From an uncultured Clostridiaceae bacterium (GTDB lineage: Bacteria > Bacillota > Clostridia > Lachnospirales > Lachnospiraceae), in the NCBI GenBank assembly GCA_949841235.1, contig CATKZA010000152.1:1-5158 (forward strand): 5,158 nt of DNA, given 5' to 3'. How positions within the stretch are numbered: the first letter of the stretch is position 1; each line of letters begins with the position of its first letter. Positions 1 to 5,158 of this stretch are shown piece after piece. The notes under the pieces are model-generated. The model was not told the DNA's origin, made no database searches, and worked only from the letters and a program-made list of their open reading frames with translations. Both the position numbers and the translations under genes were made by a program.

Positions 1-545
1 GAGGTGCGGTTCAAGGCCCCGGTAGGCTCATCTGCAAATATGATATCCGGGTGATTCATCATGCTGCGGCAGATGCAGGCCCTCTGCAGCTGCCCTCCGG
101 ACACCTCATTGATATCATTGTCCCCACTCTCAATAATCCCTAGCTTCCTCATGAGCGCCTCTCCCCTGGACACCACTTCCTTCCGGCTCTCCCTCCTCTT
201 CCGGGACTGGCAGGCGGGAAGAATGATATTATCCAAAATGGAAAGGTTTTTTAGCATATACATCTGCTGAAAGATAAATCCCATGCCATCCAGGCGCAGC
301 GCAGCCAGTTCCCTCTTGCCCATCTTGGCAATGTTCCTCCCCTGAAACTCCACCTCTCCCGCCGTGAAGGAATCCATGCCGGAAACGGAATACAGCAAGG
401 TGGACTTCCCCGAGCCGGAAGGCCCCATCACCGCCAGCATTTCTCCTTGGGACACGGAGAAATTCACATTCCGCAGCACATTGTTTTGCCGCTTGTTGAT
501 AATATATGTCTTGCACAAATCTTTTACCTTCAATACTTCACTCAT
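1..545 (-). CDS. ABC transporter ATP-binding protein, MacB/LolD-like (3' end cut by window)
   Basis: This is the cytoplasmic ATPase subunit that would power the FtsX-type permease encoded just upstream. The visible 181 residues begin MSEVLKVKDLCKTY. They contain a Walker A motif GPSGSGKST (residues 41-49), a Q-loop glutamine in FIFQQ (near 93), the ABC signature VSGGQ (148-152) and a Walker B segment DIIFADEP (167-174) followed by TGALN. The D-loop end, the H-loop histidine and the C-terminus lie outside the window; family members are about 220-250 residues. The start is the ATG at 543-545, preceded by AGGAAGGA with a 10-nt spacing. An ATG 9 bases further upstream is out of frame and meets a stop after four codons. 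The ATPase follows the permease on the minus strand after a 145-bp gap, so the two are probably one functional unit. The motif order fits the MacB/LolD/Bce class that partners with FtsX permeases. The exported substrate is unknown. No defect is visible in the part present. Confidence 0.95.
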   Translation of the reverse strand, partial: MSEVLKVKDLCKTYIINKRQNNVLRNVNFSVSQGEMLAVMGPSGSGKSTLLYSVSGMDSFTAGEVEFQGRNIAKMGKRELAALRLDGMGFIFQQMYMLKNLSILDNIILPACQSRKRRESRKEVVSRGEALMRKLGIIESGDNDINEVSGGQLQRACICRSMMNHPDIIFADEPTGALNRT

Positions 546-555
546 ATTCTGCACA

Positions 556-563
556 TCCTTCCT
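556..563 (-). promoter_or_regulatory. Ribosome binding site of the ABC ATPase gene
   Basis: AGGAAGGA lies 10 nt before the ATG at 545. The spacing is slightly long but acceptable. It supports this start over the out-of-frame ATG at 554-556, which overlaps the site itself. Confidence 0.6.
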
Positions 564-602
564 ATTTTGTCAAGCCACGATTTTTTGTGTGCTTGCATTA
601 CT

Positions 603-620
603 GTTACTATTCGTTACTAT
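603..620 (-). repeat. Tandem pair of ATAGTAAC motifs in the permease-ATPase gap
   Basis: On the minus strand, ATAGTAAC occurs at 620-613 and again at 610-603, exactly 10 bp apart, which is about one helical turn. The pair lies just downstream of the candidate internal -10 box. A third copy is found at 3196-3189 upstream of the permease. The arrangement resembles a regulator binding site; the regulator is unknown. Confidence 0.4.
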
Positions 621-628
621 CCACGGCC

Positions 629-658
629 ATTCTAAACATCATGCGTAAAACCTGCCAG
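629..658 (-). promoter_or_regulatory. Candidate internal promoter for the ABC ATPase gene
   Basis: On the minus strand, CTGGCA (658-653, 4 of 6 matches to the -35 consensus) is separated by 18 bp from TAGAAT (634-629, 5 of 6 matches to the -10 consensus). Transcription would begin near 622 and give a leader of about 75 nt before the ATPase start. The 145-bp gap after the permease makes a separate promoter plausible, but read-through from the permease is equally possible. The call rests only on consensus matching. Confidence 0.25.
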
Positions 659-690
659 CAAGCTGTCAGTCGTTGCAAAACCAGCAACTA

Positions 691-3039
691 CTATTCAATA
701 TTCGAGGTTTCCGAGGGGGAAATCTTTCTGATCTGCAAGGCTGCAAGCATCCCCGTGGCAGTGGTCACCGCAAGCACCAAAAGCGGATACAGCACATATA
801 CCTCCAGAGGCTTAATCTCGAACTCAATATGATAAGCCCCCATCAGCCGAAAGACATATGCCACCGATATCTGGGACAGCGGCGTGGACAGAAGCACCGC
901 CAATACCGTGGCCATCAGCAAAACAATGCCAATGCGCAAGGATTGCCAGATTACCAGAGGGCCATTGCCAAATCCGATGGCTTTCAGCACTCCGATCTCC
1001 CCCTTTTCCTTCGCAATAAAACTTCTCACCATCAGCACCGTCACCAGAATATTGATCACAAGCACCACCAACACAATCATCTGGCGCAGACCATCCATCT
1101 GCCCTGCCGCATCGCCAATCATCTGATTAATATACTCGCCGGCAGTATACACCTTGCAGTCCCTGAAATGCCCTTTCAGAAACTCCATCCTCCGATCCAT
1201 TTCCGCATCATCCGCTCCATCCTGATATTGAATCTGCGTGCCAAAGCACCCTGCGGCATAAGAAAAATCCAATGCCTCCTCCTGATAAAACCGAATGCCT
1301 TCCCCCATATTATTCATGGACTGGTTGATGGCCGTGACCCGGTAGGTCTTCGTCTGATTCCCATTCTTAATCTGCACGTCATCACCAATCTTGGCATCGA
1401 TTTTTTCGGAAACCATCTTGGTAATGGCCACCTCCCCCGCCCTCCGGGGTGCCGTTCCCTCCAGATAGCTGTACGCCTCCGCCTCCACATCCCCCGCGCC
1501 GATAAAGGCTATGGAACTCGTGGTCTTTTCCTGATGGGAAATGCCCATCCGAAACAGCACTTCCCGAAATACTTTGGCCCGGATGCCTTCATCCCGCAGC
1601 ACATCCCTGACTGTATCCAGATCTTTTTTCATCTTCTCCTGATTATTTCCCGCAGAGGTAAATATGGTTTCCTTATCTATCACATGATCGCAGGGAGCCA
1701 TATTAAACCAGCCAATCAGTCCGTCAGACTGCAAGGTATTGATGCTATTTACCGGAATAATGATAAGCAGTATGCCCAGAGTAAAAATCAAGAGCATGGA
1801 GAGAAACCTCCCAAAGCCGCTGAATATGTCATTGACTGCAAGAAAAGGCACTGGCCGCAGCCTCCCCCTGCTCAGGCGAAGGAAACCCTTCCCGGAAAAC
1901 CGCTCCCCATTCTCCCCCTTCCGTATGGCATCCACCGGCGACAGGCTCTTCACCTTGCCCGTGCATAAATAGCAGAACAAAACCACTGCCACTGCCGCCA
2001 CAATGGCGCACACAAGGTTCAGCCAAATGCCAACGCGAGCCATAATCATATTGCGGGAAACCCTGGCAAGCATCATATCCCCAAAGGGAATGCTTGCCAA
2101 AAAGCCAACCATCATTCCCGCCATAGAAATTATGAAATACTTGGTGATGTACAGTCCTCTAATGCGAAAATTGGAGATGCCGATCGCTTTCATCACGCCA
2201 ATTTCCCGAAATTCCTCATGAATGGAGAAGCGAATCATAAAGTGCAGCATCACCATGGAAATGAGAATCAGGCACACGCTTACAATCAAGATAATGGCCG
2301 CAGTAAGCGTATCCATCAGATACATAAATTTAATCTTATCCCCATCCAGGCTGAACACCGCATTCAGCATCAATTCGTCAAATTCTTCCCGGAAGCCCCC
2401 CACCTCCTCATATACGCCCACAAAATACATGATTTCATCGGCATCCTTTCGGAAATATGCAAAATCCTCTTCGCTTACAAGCATTCTGGTCATGCCAATC
2501 ATAGAGGAGCCGAACATGGCATCCTTCATGCACCCCTTGATCGTAAAATCCCTCGTCTTTCCATTTAGGGATATCCTGATCCTGCCCCCCCTTTTCATAT
2601 GAAATTGCTCGGAATAAAACAATTCGGCGGTGACATAGATCTCTCCCCGGCCAACTTGGGCAATGTTCCGCTCCTCCTCATCAAAAACCTTCGTGGAATC
2701 CTTCAGGCTGGAGATGTACGTGCTGTTGGAATAATCAAAACTCCTCCCGGCAATCTCAATATCCTGAGGATTGATCTGCAACATTTCCAGACAACGGAAA
2801 TCATAATCCCTCTCCTCGGCGAATTTTCCGAATCTTTCCATCTCCCTGCCATCTATGGTAGAGAAGCAGTACTCCGGGATATTCGCCTTTTCCAGATAGG
2901 AATCCAGGGTTGTCATCACAGACACCATATTGTTCACACTGCTGGCGATAAATGTCACCGCCAGCAAAATAAAAATCAGCAAGATGACATTCATCGTCTT
3001 CTTTCTCTTCAAATCTCGCTCTAATATTTGAAAATACAT
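691..3039 (-). CDS. ABC transporter permease with two FtsX/MacB-type units (782 aa)
   Basis: This is the integral membrane subunit of an ABC exporter-type or mechanotransmission system. Eight membrane segments can be read, at about residues 18-40, 245-269, 298-320, 337-360, 411-431, 652-674, 696-718 and 746-768. This gives two repeated units of one helix, a large extracytoplasmic domain (about 41-244 and 432-651) and three helices. Each unit has the typical FtsX motif after its second helix, REIGVMKAIGIS (279-290) and GEIGVLKAIGFG (680-691). Each also has a cytoplasmic segment containing SP: SLSPVDAIRKGE (365-376) and KISPSE at the C-terminus. The start at 3037-3039 has an excellent ribosome binding site 7 nt upstream, and the MYFQILERDLKRKKTMN opening is a typical basic N-terminus before the first helix. 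Each outer domain carries three cysteines (58, 83, 170 and 450, 598, 628). The length fits two-unit FtsX permeases of Firmicutes. It may act in peptide or lipid export or in antimicrobial peptide defence; the sequence does not say which. The ATPase partner is the next gene on this strand. Confidence 0.93.
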   Translation of the reverse strand: MYFQILERDLKRKKTMNVILLIFILLAVTFIASSVNNMVSVMTTLDSYLEKANIPEYCFSTIDGREMERFGKFAEERDYDFRCLEMLQINPQDIEIAGRSFDYSNSTYISSLKDSTKVFDEEERNIAQVGRGEIYVTAELFYSEQFHMKRGGRIRISLNGKTRDFTIKGCMKDAMFGSSMIGMTRMLVSEEDFAYFRKDADEIMYFVGVYEEVGGFREEFDELMLNAVFSLDGDKIKFMYLMDTLTAAIILIVSVCLILISMVMLHFMIRFSIHEEFREIGVMKAIGISNFRIRGLYITKYFIISMAGMMVGFLASIPFGDMMLARVSRNMIMARVGIWLNLVCAIVAAVAVVLFCYLCTGKVKSLSPVDAIRKGENGERFSGKGFLRLSRGRLRPVPFLAVNDIFSGFGRFLSMLLIFTLGILLIIIPVNSINTLQSDGLIGWFNMAPCDHVIDKETIFTSAGNNQEKMKKDLDTVRDVLRDEGIRAKVFREVLFRMGISHQEKTTSSIAFIGAGDVEAEAYSYLEGTAPRRAGEVAITKMVSEKIDAKIGDDVQIKNGNQTKTYRVTAINQSMNNMGEGIRFYQEEALDFSYAAGCFGTQIQYQDGADDAEMDRRMEFLKGHFRDCKVYTAGEYINQMIGDAAGQMDGLRQMIVLVVLVINILVTVLMVRSFIAKEKGEIGVLKAIGFGNGPLVIWQSLRIGIVLLMATVLAVLLSTPLSQISVAYVFRLMGAYHIEFEIKPLEVYVLYPLLVLAVTTATGMLAALQIRKISPSETSNIE

Positions 3040-3046
3040 GCTCTCA

Positions 3047-3054
3047 CTCCTTCC
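3047..3054 (-). promoter_or_regulatory. Ribosome binding site of the permease gene
   Basis: GGAAGGAG lies 7 nt before the ATG at 3039. The strong match and good spacing fix the permease start. Confidence 0.8.
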
Positions 3055-3097
3055 TTTTCCCAGAGTATATCAGAACAAATATTAAATAATCCTTAAA

Positions 3098-3112
3098 CAA
3101 ATGAAACATTTG
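3098..3112. promoter_or_regulatory. CAAATG/CATTTG dyad in the permease leader (possible operator)
   Basis: A perfect 6-bp inverted repeat, CAAATG and CATTTG, is separated by three A/T base pairs. It lies about 13-27 bp downstream of the predicted start of transcription for the permease promoter. A further direct copy of the 9-mer AAACATTTG (plus strand) occurs at 3137-3145, 33 bp away and touching the -10 box. The position is typical of a repressor site. The protein that would bind it is unknown. Confidence 0.4.
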
Positions 3113-3131
3113 ACGTTGCAATTCGCAGTGA

Positions 3132-3160
3132 ATAGTAAACATTTGCCACCATCTTGTCAA
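3132..3160 (-). promoter_or_regulatory. Predicted sigma-A-type promoter of the permease-ATPase genes
   Basis: On the minus strand a perfect TTGACA (3160-3155) is followed after exactly 17 bp by TACTAT (3137-3132, 4 of 6 consensus matches). Transcription should start near 3125, giving a leader of about 85 nt before the permease ATG. The consensus -35, ideal spacing and lack of any other gene between support it. The weak -10 box would suit an activator or regulated use. Confidence 0.6.
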
Positions 3161-3188
3161 ATACATCATTATAATATAGAATATAAGC

Positions 3189-3196
3189 GTTACTAT
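3189..3196 (-). repeat. Third copy of the ATAGTAAC motif
   Basis: This is the same 8-mer, on the same strand, as the tandem pair between the permease and ATPase genes. Here it overlaps the predicted start point of the extended -10 promoter. Its two settings, both in noncoding DNA in front of transporter genes, suggest a common regulator but do not prove one. Confidence 0.35.
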
Positions 3197-3200
3197 ATTT

Positions 3201-3209
3201 ATTATAGCA
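3201..3209 (-). promoter_or_regulatory. Candidate extended -10 promoter upstream of the permease
   Basis: On the minus strand TG-C-TATAAT (3209-3201) is a perfect extended -10 element. No convincing -35 is seen at 16-18 bp, which an extended -10 can tolerate. Its start point would be near 3194, within the third ATAGTAAC motif (3196-3189). The region is A/T-rich, so a chance match is quite possible. Confidence 0.35.
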
Positions 3210-3270
3210 CAGGGATACATGCAAAGTAATGGCATGGCAAAAAATGACAAATAGACAACCATTTATTCCA

Positions 3271-3299
3271 TTTTCATTTTTTGCTAAATCTATTATAAT
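3271..3299 (+). promoter_or_regulatory. Predicted promoter of the secreted LRR protein gene
   Basis: TTTTCA (3271-3276, 4 of 6 matches) and a perfect TATAAT (3294-3299) are separated by 17 bp. Transcription would begin near 3306 and leave a 5' leader of about 150 nt before the ATG at 3456. That leader is long for a single gene of this kind and contains two hairpins. Confidence 0.55.
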
Positions 3300-3328
3300 A
3301 AAATGTAACGGGCGTTTTTGTTTCGTGT

Positions 3329-3355
3329 GCATTGTCCATGCTGTCATGGATCTGC
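3329..3355 (+). promoter_or_regulatory. First hairpin in the secreted-protein gene leader
   Basis: TCCATG (3335-3340) and CATGGA (3345-3350) pair perfectly around a CTGT loop. An outer GCA/TGC pairing (3329-3331 with 3353-3355) extends the stem across a small internal loop. No T-run follows, so it is not a terminator. It may be part of a folded leader RNA; no known riboswitch class was recognised. Confidence 0.4.
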
Positions 3356-3372
3356 CGAAAGAACGTCAGCCA

Positions 3373-3417
3373 GTTAATCCGTGGAGCAGGTTTTTACAAA
3401 TTCTCCACCTGATTAGC
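3373..3417 (+). promoter_or_regulatory. Long leader hairpin upstream of the secreted-protein ribosome binding site
   Basis: Two stacked stems are visible. The outer one pairs GTTAATC (3373-3379) with GATTAGC (3411-3417), 7 bp with one G-U wobble. The inner one pairs GTGGAG (3381-3386) with CTCCAC (3403-3408), a perfect 6 bp. They are separated by a one-by-two internal loop and enclose a 16-nt loop. No T-run follows. The 3' half contains TTCTCC (3401-3406), which could instead pair with the Shine-Dalgarno GGAGGG (3445-3450). CAGGT (3387-3391) could pair with ACCTG (3407-3411) as another alternative. The structure could control translation or mRNA stability. Confidence 0.5.
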
Positions 3418-3441
3418 AAAATACAACACTGATATTATTTT

Positions 3442-3450
3442 AAAGGAGGG
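3442..3450 (+). promoter_or_regulatory. Ribosome binding site of the secreted LRR protein gene
   Basis: AAAGGAGGG gives a near-perfect Shine-Dalgarno, with GGAGG ending 6 nt before the ATG at 3456. It fixes the start and implies strong translation when accessible. Confidence 0.85.
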
Positions 3451-3455
3451 TTTTT

Positions 3456-4799
3456 ATGAGAAAACTTTTTAAAAAGTCCATGGCTCTTGTTCTGACATCG
3501 GCTATGGCAATCACAGGGGCTGTGTCATTTGCTCCCCAAAGTCAAAAGACAGCAAAAGCTGCTGACAGCGTTGCAACATACAATGCCTATACCGTCTTCC
3601 AGACCGATCAGATTTGGGCTTTCCGCAATCAGTGGACTGACGGAGAAAAAGGTGGATTAGACGGTGGCAAGGGTCCGGGAGTTGACTACGACTACGACTT
3701 TGAATCTGCTGGAAAAAAGAAATACAACTATTTGAAAGAGTGGCTTATTTCCGGTGGAGAGAGCGCTAGTGGCAAGGAAATTGAGAGCCAGGTTGTGAAT
3801 GGCGATATCAAGGATGCCAAGATGACCAAAGAAGGCGACTATGAAATTTCCATCAACAATCTGCCTTTGGCTGATAAGGTTGCTAAAAATGAGAAATGGA
3901 GCTTGCTGGTAATCTCTACCGACATTCCTTTTGAGAACAAGACGGTAAAATGTACCAATGCAAAAGTATACTTTGACGATGAAACCACGCCTTTCGCTGA
4001 GTTGGCAGAAGTTCCCCGCTGTACGGAAAAGGCAACTGCCAAGGGTGCTTCCAACTTTGAAATCTTCAGTTCCTATGCAGTAATGCATGGCGTAAGGGGC
4101 AAAGTGCTTGACAACACTGATCCGAAATACCAAAGATTCCCAAAGAAGAGCATGAGAATCACATTCCATCTCTCAGGCGTGGACTTTAACGCTCCGAAAC
4201 AGGAGGTTGCTGCGCCGAATGGTATCGCTGAAGGTGCAACCTTTACTTCCGGCGACTTCAAGTTCAAGGTTACCAAAAGAAGCATGAGTGATGGCACGAA
4301 GGGCAAGGCTGTCATCTCTGGCATCGCTCCCGCAGCAGCGAATAAGACTTCTTTATCTACGGTTGCCGTAGCCACGAACACTGACAAGTGCCAGTATGAT
4401 ATCACAGGCATTGCTGCAAAGGCATTCCAGAACAGCAAAAAGCTGAAAAAGGTTAAGATTGGCTCTAACATTACATCCATCGGTTCCAGCGCTTTCAAGG
4501 GATGCAAGAAGCTTACCAGCGTTACTTATAATAAGAAAGTAAAATCCGTGGCTGCCAGCACATTCGAGGGATGCACAAGCCTTTCTAAGATTACTCTTGG
4601 CAGCAAGGTGAAATCCATCGGCAAGTCAGCATTCAAGGGTTGCAAGAAGCTTTCAAAAGTTAGCATTTCACAGAAAGTAAAAGTATCCAAGGGCGCTTTC
4701 AAGGGATGTAAAAAGACTATCAAGGTTTCTGGCAAGAAGGCAAACAAGAAGTACACAGTAGCACAGATTAAGAAATCTGGATACAAGAAAGTAAAATAA
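3456..4799 (+). CDS. Secreted protein with unrecognised N-terminal domain and BspA-type leucine-rich repeats (447 aa)
   Basis: The protein is predicted to be exported by the Sec system. It has a basic start MRKLFKKS, a hydrophobic core (residues 9-26) and a likely cleavage site after TAKA (32-35) or the next alanine. Residues 39 to about 248 form a domain I cannot name. It opens YNAYTVFQTDQIWAFRNQW (42-60), has a Gly/Asp-rich stretch (61-82), and contains a hydrophobic strand WSLLVISTDIPF (148-159) and a strand KSMRITFHLSGVDF (231-244). A beta-rich fold, perhaps carbohydrate-binding, is a guess. Residues 258-315 resemble the strand module that often precedes these repeats. Residues about 316-420 hold five BspA-like (LRR_5) repeats with cores AFQNSKKL, AFKGCKKL, TFEGCTSL, AFKGCKKL and AFKGCKKT, at periods of 23, 23, 23 and 22. 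The tail (421-447) is lysine-rich. No LPXTG, SLH or transmembrane anchor is present. BspA-type repeats are known for surface adhesion and protein binding; a role on the cell surface or in the medium is inferred. Confidence 0.9.
   Translation: MRKLFKKSMALVLTSAMAITGAVSFAPQSQKTAKAADSVATYNAYTVFQTDQIWAFRNQWTDGEKGGLDGGKGPGVDYDYDFESAGKKKYNYLKEWLISGGESASGKEIESQVVNGDIKDAKMTKEGDYEISINNLPLADKVAKNEKWSLLVISTDIPFENKTVKCTNAKVYFDDETTPFAELAEVPRCTEKATAKGASNFEIFSSYAVMHGVRGKVLDNTDPKYQRFPKKSMRITFHLSGVDFNAPKQEVAAPNGIAEGATFTSGDFKFKVTKRSMSDGTKGKAVISGIAPAAANKTSLSTVAVATNTDKCQYDITGIAAKAFQNSKKLKKVKIGSNITSIGSSAFKGCKKLTSVTYNKKVKSVAASTFEGCTSLSKITLGSKVKSIGKSAFKGCKKLSKVSISQKVKVSKGAFKGCKKTIKVSGKKANKKYTVAQIKKSGYKKVK
4401..4796 (+). 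repeat. Coding region of the BspA-like repeats and lysine-rich tail
   Basis: The repeats are visible at DNA level. Near-identical segments encoding AFKGCKK begin at about 4491, 4629 and 4695, with a diverged copy near 4560. The 69-nt unit could allow copy number to change by recombination, although the present copies differ at many third positions. The C-terminal tail continues the lysine bias but not the repeat. Confidence 0.75.
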
Positions 4800-4832
4800 T
4801 TCCTTTGGAACATAAGCAAAGGTAGAAAATCA

Positions 4833-4870
4833 GGGAGATGCCACAGAAATGTGACATCTCCCTTTTTATT
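4833..4870 (+). terminator. Rho-independent terminator after the secreted protein gene
   Basis: GGGAGATG (4833-4840) pairs with CATCTCCC (4855-4862). After a single C/A mismatch, CACA (4842-4845) pairs with TGTG (4850-4853) around a GAAA tetraloop. TTTTTATT follows directly. It starts 33 nt after the stop codon. Read on the minus strand, the same stem is followed by TGATTTTCT, so it may also stop transcripts of the convergent DHH gene, though less efficiently. Confidence 0.9.
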
Positions 4871-4918
4871 ATTAAACAGATATGCGATTCACTTGATCTT
4901 ACTCCAAGGGCATGGAAA

Positions 4919-5158
4919 TTATTTCTCAGCCAGTTCCACCAATTCCTTCAAAAGAATCGGCACTTGCTCCGCCATATTCTCGTCCGAAAACTGGCAGGTA
5001 CCTACTGCCTTATGTCCGCCTCCGCCATATTTGAGCATCAGATGACCGACATTGACCGTAGATGTTTTGTTAATGATACTGTATCCAACAGCGGCAGAAC
5101 AGCCCTTGCCGCCCTTGCCGTTTACGATCCAGCATGATATGTTCTGTTCGGGATACAT
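4919..5158 (-). CDS. DHH-family phosphoesterase, C-terminal DHHA1 part (5' end outside window)
   Basis: The visible 79 residues match the end of a DHH/DHHA1 phosphoesterase, the group that includes nano-RNase/pAp phosphatase and related oligonucleotide- or cyclic-nucleotide-degrading enzymes. The key sign is the glycine-rich DHHA1 motif KYGGGGHKAVGTCQ (residues 43-56 of the fragment), which in this family binds the substrate nucleotide or phosphate. It follows a VGYSIINKTSTVNVGHL strand-helix segment and is followed by a C-terminal helix ending VELAEK. The catalytic DHH metal-binding domain would lie upstream, beyond the window. Full-length proteins of this type are about 300 residues or more. 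The ATG at the window edge is therefore probably internal, not the true start. The gene converges on the secreted-protein gene and may share its terminator. The exact substrate cannot be assigned from this fragment. Confidence 0.8.
   Translation of the reverse strand: MYPEQNISCWIVNGKGGKGCSAAVGYSIINKTSTVNVGHLMLKYGGGGHKAVGTCQFSDENMAEQVPILLKELVELAEK

Noticed and set aside
542..556. Four-codon mini-ORF overlapping the ATPase start
   Set aside because: An ATG at 556-554 reads four codons and stops at a TGA that overlaps the real ATG. It lies inside the Shine-Dalgarno region with no spacing, so translation coupling is unlikely.
545..573. TTGACA at 573-568 (minus) as a -35 box for the ATPase gene
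   Set aside because: The hexamer is perfect, but the sequence 17-18 bp downstream (AGAATA or GAATAT) is a poor -10 box. Transcription would also start inside the coding region, past the ribosome binding site.
651..668. Imperfect inverted repeat CTGCCAGC/GCTGTCAG as a terminator after the permease
   Set aside because: The stem is only 3+3 bp around a mismatch with a tiny loop, and only a short GTTTTA follows on the minus strand. It is too weak to call a terminator.
673..1968. A 431-codon open frame on the plus strand
   Set aside because: It lies wholly antisense to the permease gene. Its product is rich in His, Gln, Pro and Ile with no domain, signal or ribosome binding site. It is a shadow of the coding strand.
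3348..3380. Faint resemblance of the leader to a c-di-GMP-I riboswitch (a GAAA segment followed by ACG and GCC)
   Set aside because: The paired GGCAAAC half, the conserved ACGCAAAGCC core and the receptor helix are missing. The similarity is a few bases and could be chance.
3657..4169. A 170-codon open frame on the minus strand
   Set aside because: It is antisense to the secreted LRR protein, whose signal peptide, repeats, ribosome binding site and terminator are all convincing. The frame has no recognisable features.
4401..4796. DNA repeats as a CRISPR array or mobile-element repeat
   Set aside because: The units are in frame, encode regular 23-residue leucine-rich repeats and vary at third codon positions. 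This is protein repeat structure.

Overview
The window looks like chromosomal DNA from a low-to-mid GC Gram-positive anaerobe, most likely a Clostridia member of the Lachnospiraceae type. I infer this from AGGAGG-class ribosome binding sites, A/T-rich sigma-A-like promoters, the N-terminal style of the FtsX permease, and a secreted protein ending in BspA-type leucine-rich repeats and a lysine-rich tail. No genome comparison was possible, so the taxonomic call is inference.

Layout. Positions 1-545 (minus, cut by the window edge) encode the nucleotide-binding subunit of a MacB/LolD-like ABC transporter. Positions 691-3039 (minus) encode its 782-residue partner, a permease with two FtsX/MacB-type units. 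Transcription runs permease first, then a 145-bp gap, then the ATPase. Positions 3040-3455 are a divergent intergenic region. It holds two candidate minus-strand promoters for the transporter, one candidate plus-strand promoter, repeated motifs that could be operators, and a long structured 5' leader for the plus-strand gene. Positions 3456-4799 (plus) encode a 447-residue secreted protein: signal peptide, an unrecognised globular domain, a linker/strand module, and about five BspA-like repeats. A strong hairpin terminator follows at 4833-4870. It sits between this gene and a convergent minus-strand gene (4919 to the window end) whose visible part is the C-terminal DHHA1 domain of a DHH-family phosphoesterase.

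How they fit together. The ABC pair would form one transporter in the cytoplasmic membrane; its substrate cannot be read from the sequence. The secreted LRR protein is divergently transcribed and has its own promoter and leader, so a shared function with the transporter is not established. The DHH gene is an independent neighbour.

The most interesting items are the 13-bp hairpin in the leader of the secreted-protein gene, with a possible competing pairing to its Shine-Dalgarno sequence; the repeated CAAATG and ATAGTAAC motifs around the transporter promoters; and the uncharacterised N-terminal domain of the secreted protein. I found no mobile element, CRISPR array, tRNA or rRNA.
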